Source of the DNA: Hybos culiciformis
Lineage: Eukaryota > Arthropoda > Insecta > Diptera > Hybotidae
Length of the DNA: 64,000 nt
Assembly (NCBI GenBank): GCA_964007475.1
Contig: OZ023275.1
Span: 39,489,381 to 39,553,380 of the forward strand
Direction of reading: 5' to 3'
Both the position numbers and the translations under genes were made by a program. This document shows, one piece after another, positions 62,391 to 64,000 of the stretch. The notes under the pieces are model-generated. The model saw only the letters and a program-made list of their open reading frames with translations, made no database searches and was not told the DNA's origin. How positions within the stretch are numbered: position 1 is the first letter of the stretch; each line of letters opens with the position of its first letter.

Positions 62391-64000
62391 ACATATATTC
62401 CTTTTTTAATTTTTTTTGTTACTTTCCCAACAACATAAATATTATGAAAGTTTATGTTGCTTATTAACAAGAATTCTGGAAAATTTTGGATGTCAAGGAA
62501 ATTTATGAAAATCCATTCTAAAAATAACTTAAATATTTTTTTCTTCATTTTACACATTATTTTTTTTAAACATAAACTCAAGATACACTATATATAGTTT
62601 TCTAAATATATTATATACCTTTTATGATCGAAAACAAAAATAAAGCATGATATTGTTTCAGTAAAATTTTAATTTTATATTAGAGCATCTAGAAAAACAT
62701 GATTTTTTTTTATGTTCTATAAATAAGTTCAGGAAATAAAGATATCAATTGAAGTTCTTTATTATTAAATTTCCTTCGTAAAAAAAAAAAATAATTTTAA
62801 AATTATATTCTGATTTTAATCATTAAAATTGAATTCATATGGTTCATTTCATTTTTCTTTTGATTTATGATTTAAACTATTAATTCTCATAATTAAAATT
62901 ATGCAATTAAAAATGTCATTAAATTCAGTAATTTTTCTTTTTCAAACTTGAATTTTTTTTTATATTCGTAATCTTTTAAATTGGTTTCAATGGCATATTT
63001 AATTTTGGAAGCGAAAGACATATTCAATTATACATACATTGTGGCATTAATATGTACAAAAAATGCCATTGAAATTTTGAGTGGAAATGTTTTCTCGTTC
63101 AACGATTTATTTATTTAATGTAATTTCTAAAAACAAATAGCACAATTTTCATATTATATGTTTTAAATGCAATCTAGTCGACGTAAACTAAAGTACGAAT
63201 TTATATTTTTATATAATAACGAGTTTTTATTTCACATAACACAGAAGGTTTACTTATTTTTAGAATGCAAGAGTAAAATTTAATAATAACATTGTATTAA
63301 ATTATTATTTGCATTTATTTTGAATTCTAATATTTTTAACCTATGTTAATCTGCAAAATCACATGAAATTTTATTTTAAGTATATGAATTCAAAAAATAG
63401 ATACATTATTCTTCCCTACCTATCAATTCCACTGTATTTTTAAAAACAATTAAATAATAAGTTTCTTAAAGAAAATAAAATGTCGTCGGAACAAATAATT
63501 TCATAATCATTACATACAAAACACTAAAAATATTCTTTCAAAGAACACAATTAATAAGATGGTCTTTATTATTATTTCACATCATTTCATGGCTTATTTA
63601 GTGTCAAAAATGTGAACAGCGTTCTATGATTAATTTTAAGTTCATTTTATATATTCACCTATAGCTATAATATGGTCCTGACATTCTTATCAAAGAAATG
63701 CAACAAAATAGTGTTAACATTAAAAAAATAAAACAAATTAACAGCAATACAATGTTTACATCATCACATTTAATGCACACAAACTTTTCAATTAAACTTT
63801 TCAACAAATAAATGATCTGATGAAAAACATATTATCGTACGTAATAATGGAAATTATTATTTCACTAAATAATAAGTTTGTTGAACTATTTTTCAATTTT
63901 TGTTTACATTTACACACAGAATTTATAGCTTTTCTATATGATTTTGTAATATACGATACATATATTTATATTGTATTTGTACGTAGGTTAAGATTTCTTA
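62391..64000. other. AT-rich non-coding sequence
   Basis: No gene, RNA or repeat that I can support. Confidence 0.5.

Overview
This is eukaryotic nuclear DNA that is extremely rich in A and T. The only recognisable host gene is built of short exons separated by GT-AG introns, and the rest is long non-coding sequence with many small transposable elements. The protease architecture, the type of LINE ORF1 (PHD finger plus coiled coil) and the hAT, TTAA-flanked and foldback elements point to an arthropod, most likely an insect. Such low GC is known, for example, from aphidiine braconid wasps, but the sequence alone does not fix the species.

Layout. Bases 1-40,400 are almost entirely AT-rich non-coding sequence. 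They hold a short hAT relic with an 8-bp target duplication (1179-1683), a (TA)n microsatellite (9189-9259), an element with perfect 42-bp inverted ends (15858-16122) and a SINE whose head combines a tRNA-like box A with a 5S-rRNA-like segment (16177-16470). A few GC-richer islets look like isolated exons. The best two are a minus-strand signal-peptide-type first exon (18710-18833) and a plus-strand last exon followed by AATAAA (21955-22043). Bases 40,400-43,730 hold a foldback element, a segment that recurs near 53.7 kb, and a Tigger-like element split by a palindromic satellite-like insertion.

Bases 43,911-49,292 carry the main gene, a secreted trypsin-like (S1) serine protease on the plus strand. 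A signal-peptide exon is followed by a complete first protease domain in six phase-consistent exons. A second S1 domain follows in the same transcription unit. Its catalytic serine is replaced by Asn, its 42-58 cysteine pair is lost, and it has three single-base frameshifts, so it reads as a pseudo-protease domain that has decayed or is mis-assembled. Intron 3 holds three inverted-repeat elements side by side. The last one contains a 200-N assembly gap at its centre.

Bases 49,300-53,930 hold a degenerate LINE ORF1 (minus strand) without any visible ORF2, a second copy of the SINE interrupted by a TTAA-flanked element, several tandem repeats and the second copy of the duplicated segment. Bases 54,000-64,000 are AT-rich with two more foldback copies (58.6-59.9 kb) and a regular 19/22-bp minisatellite (61,854-62,390). 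No tRNA, rRNA or CRISPR locus is supported. Most short open frames here are noise or frames through simple repeats.
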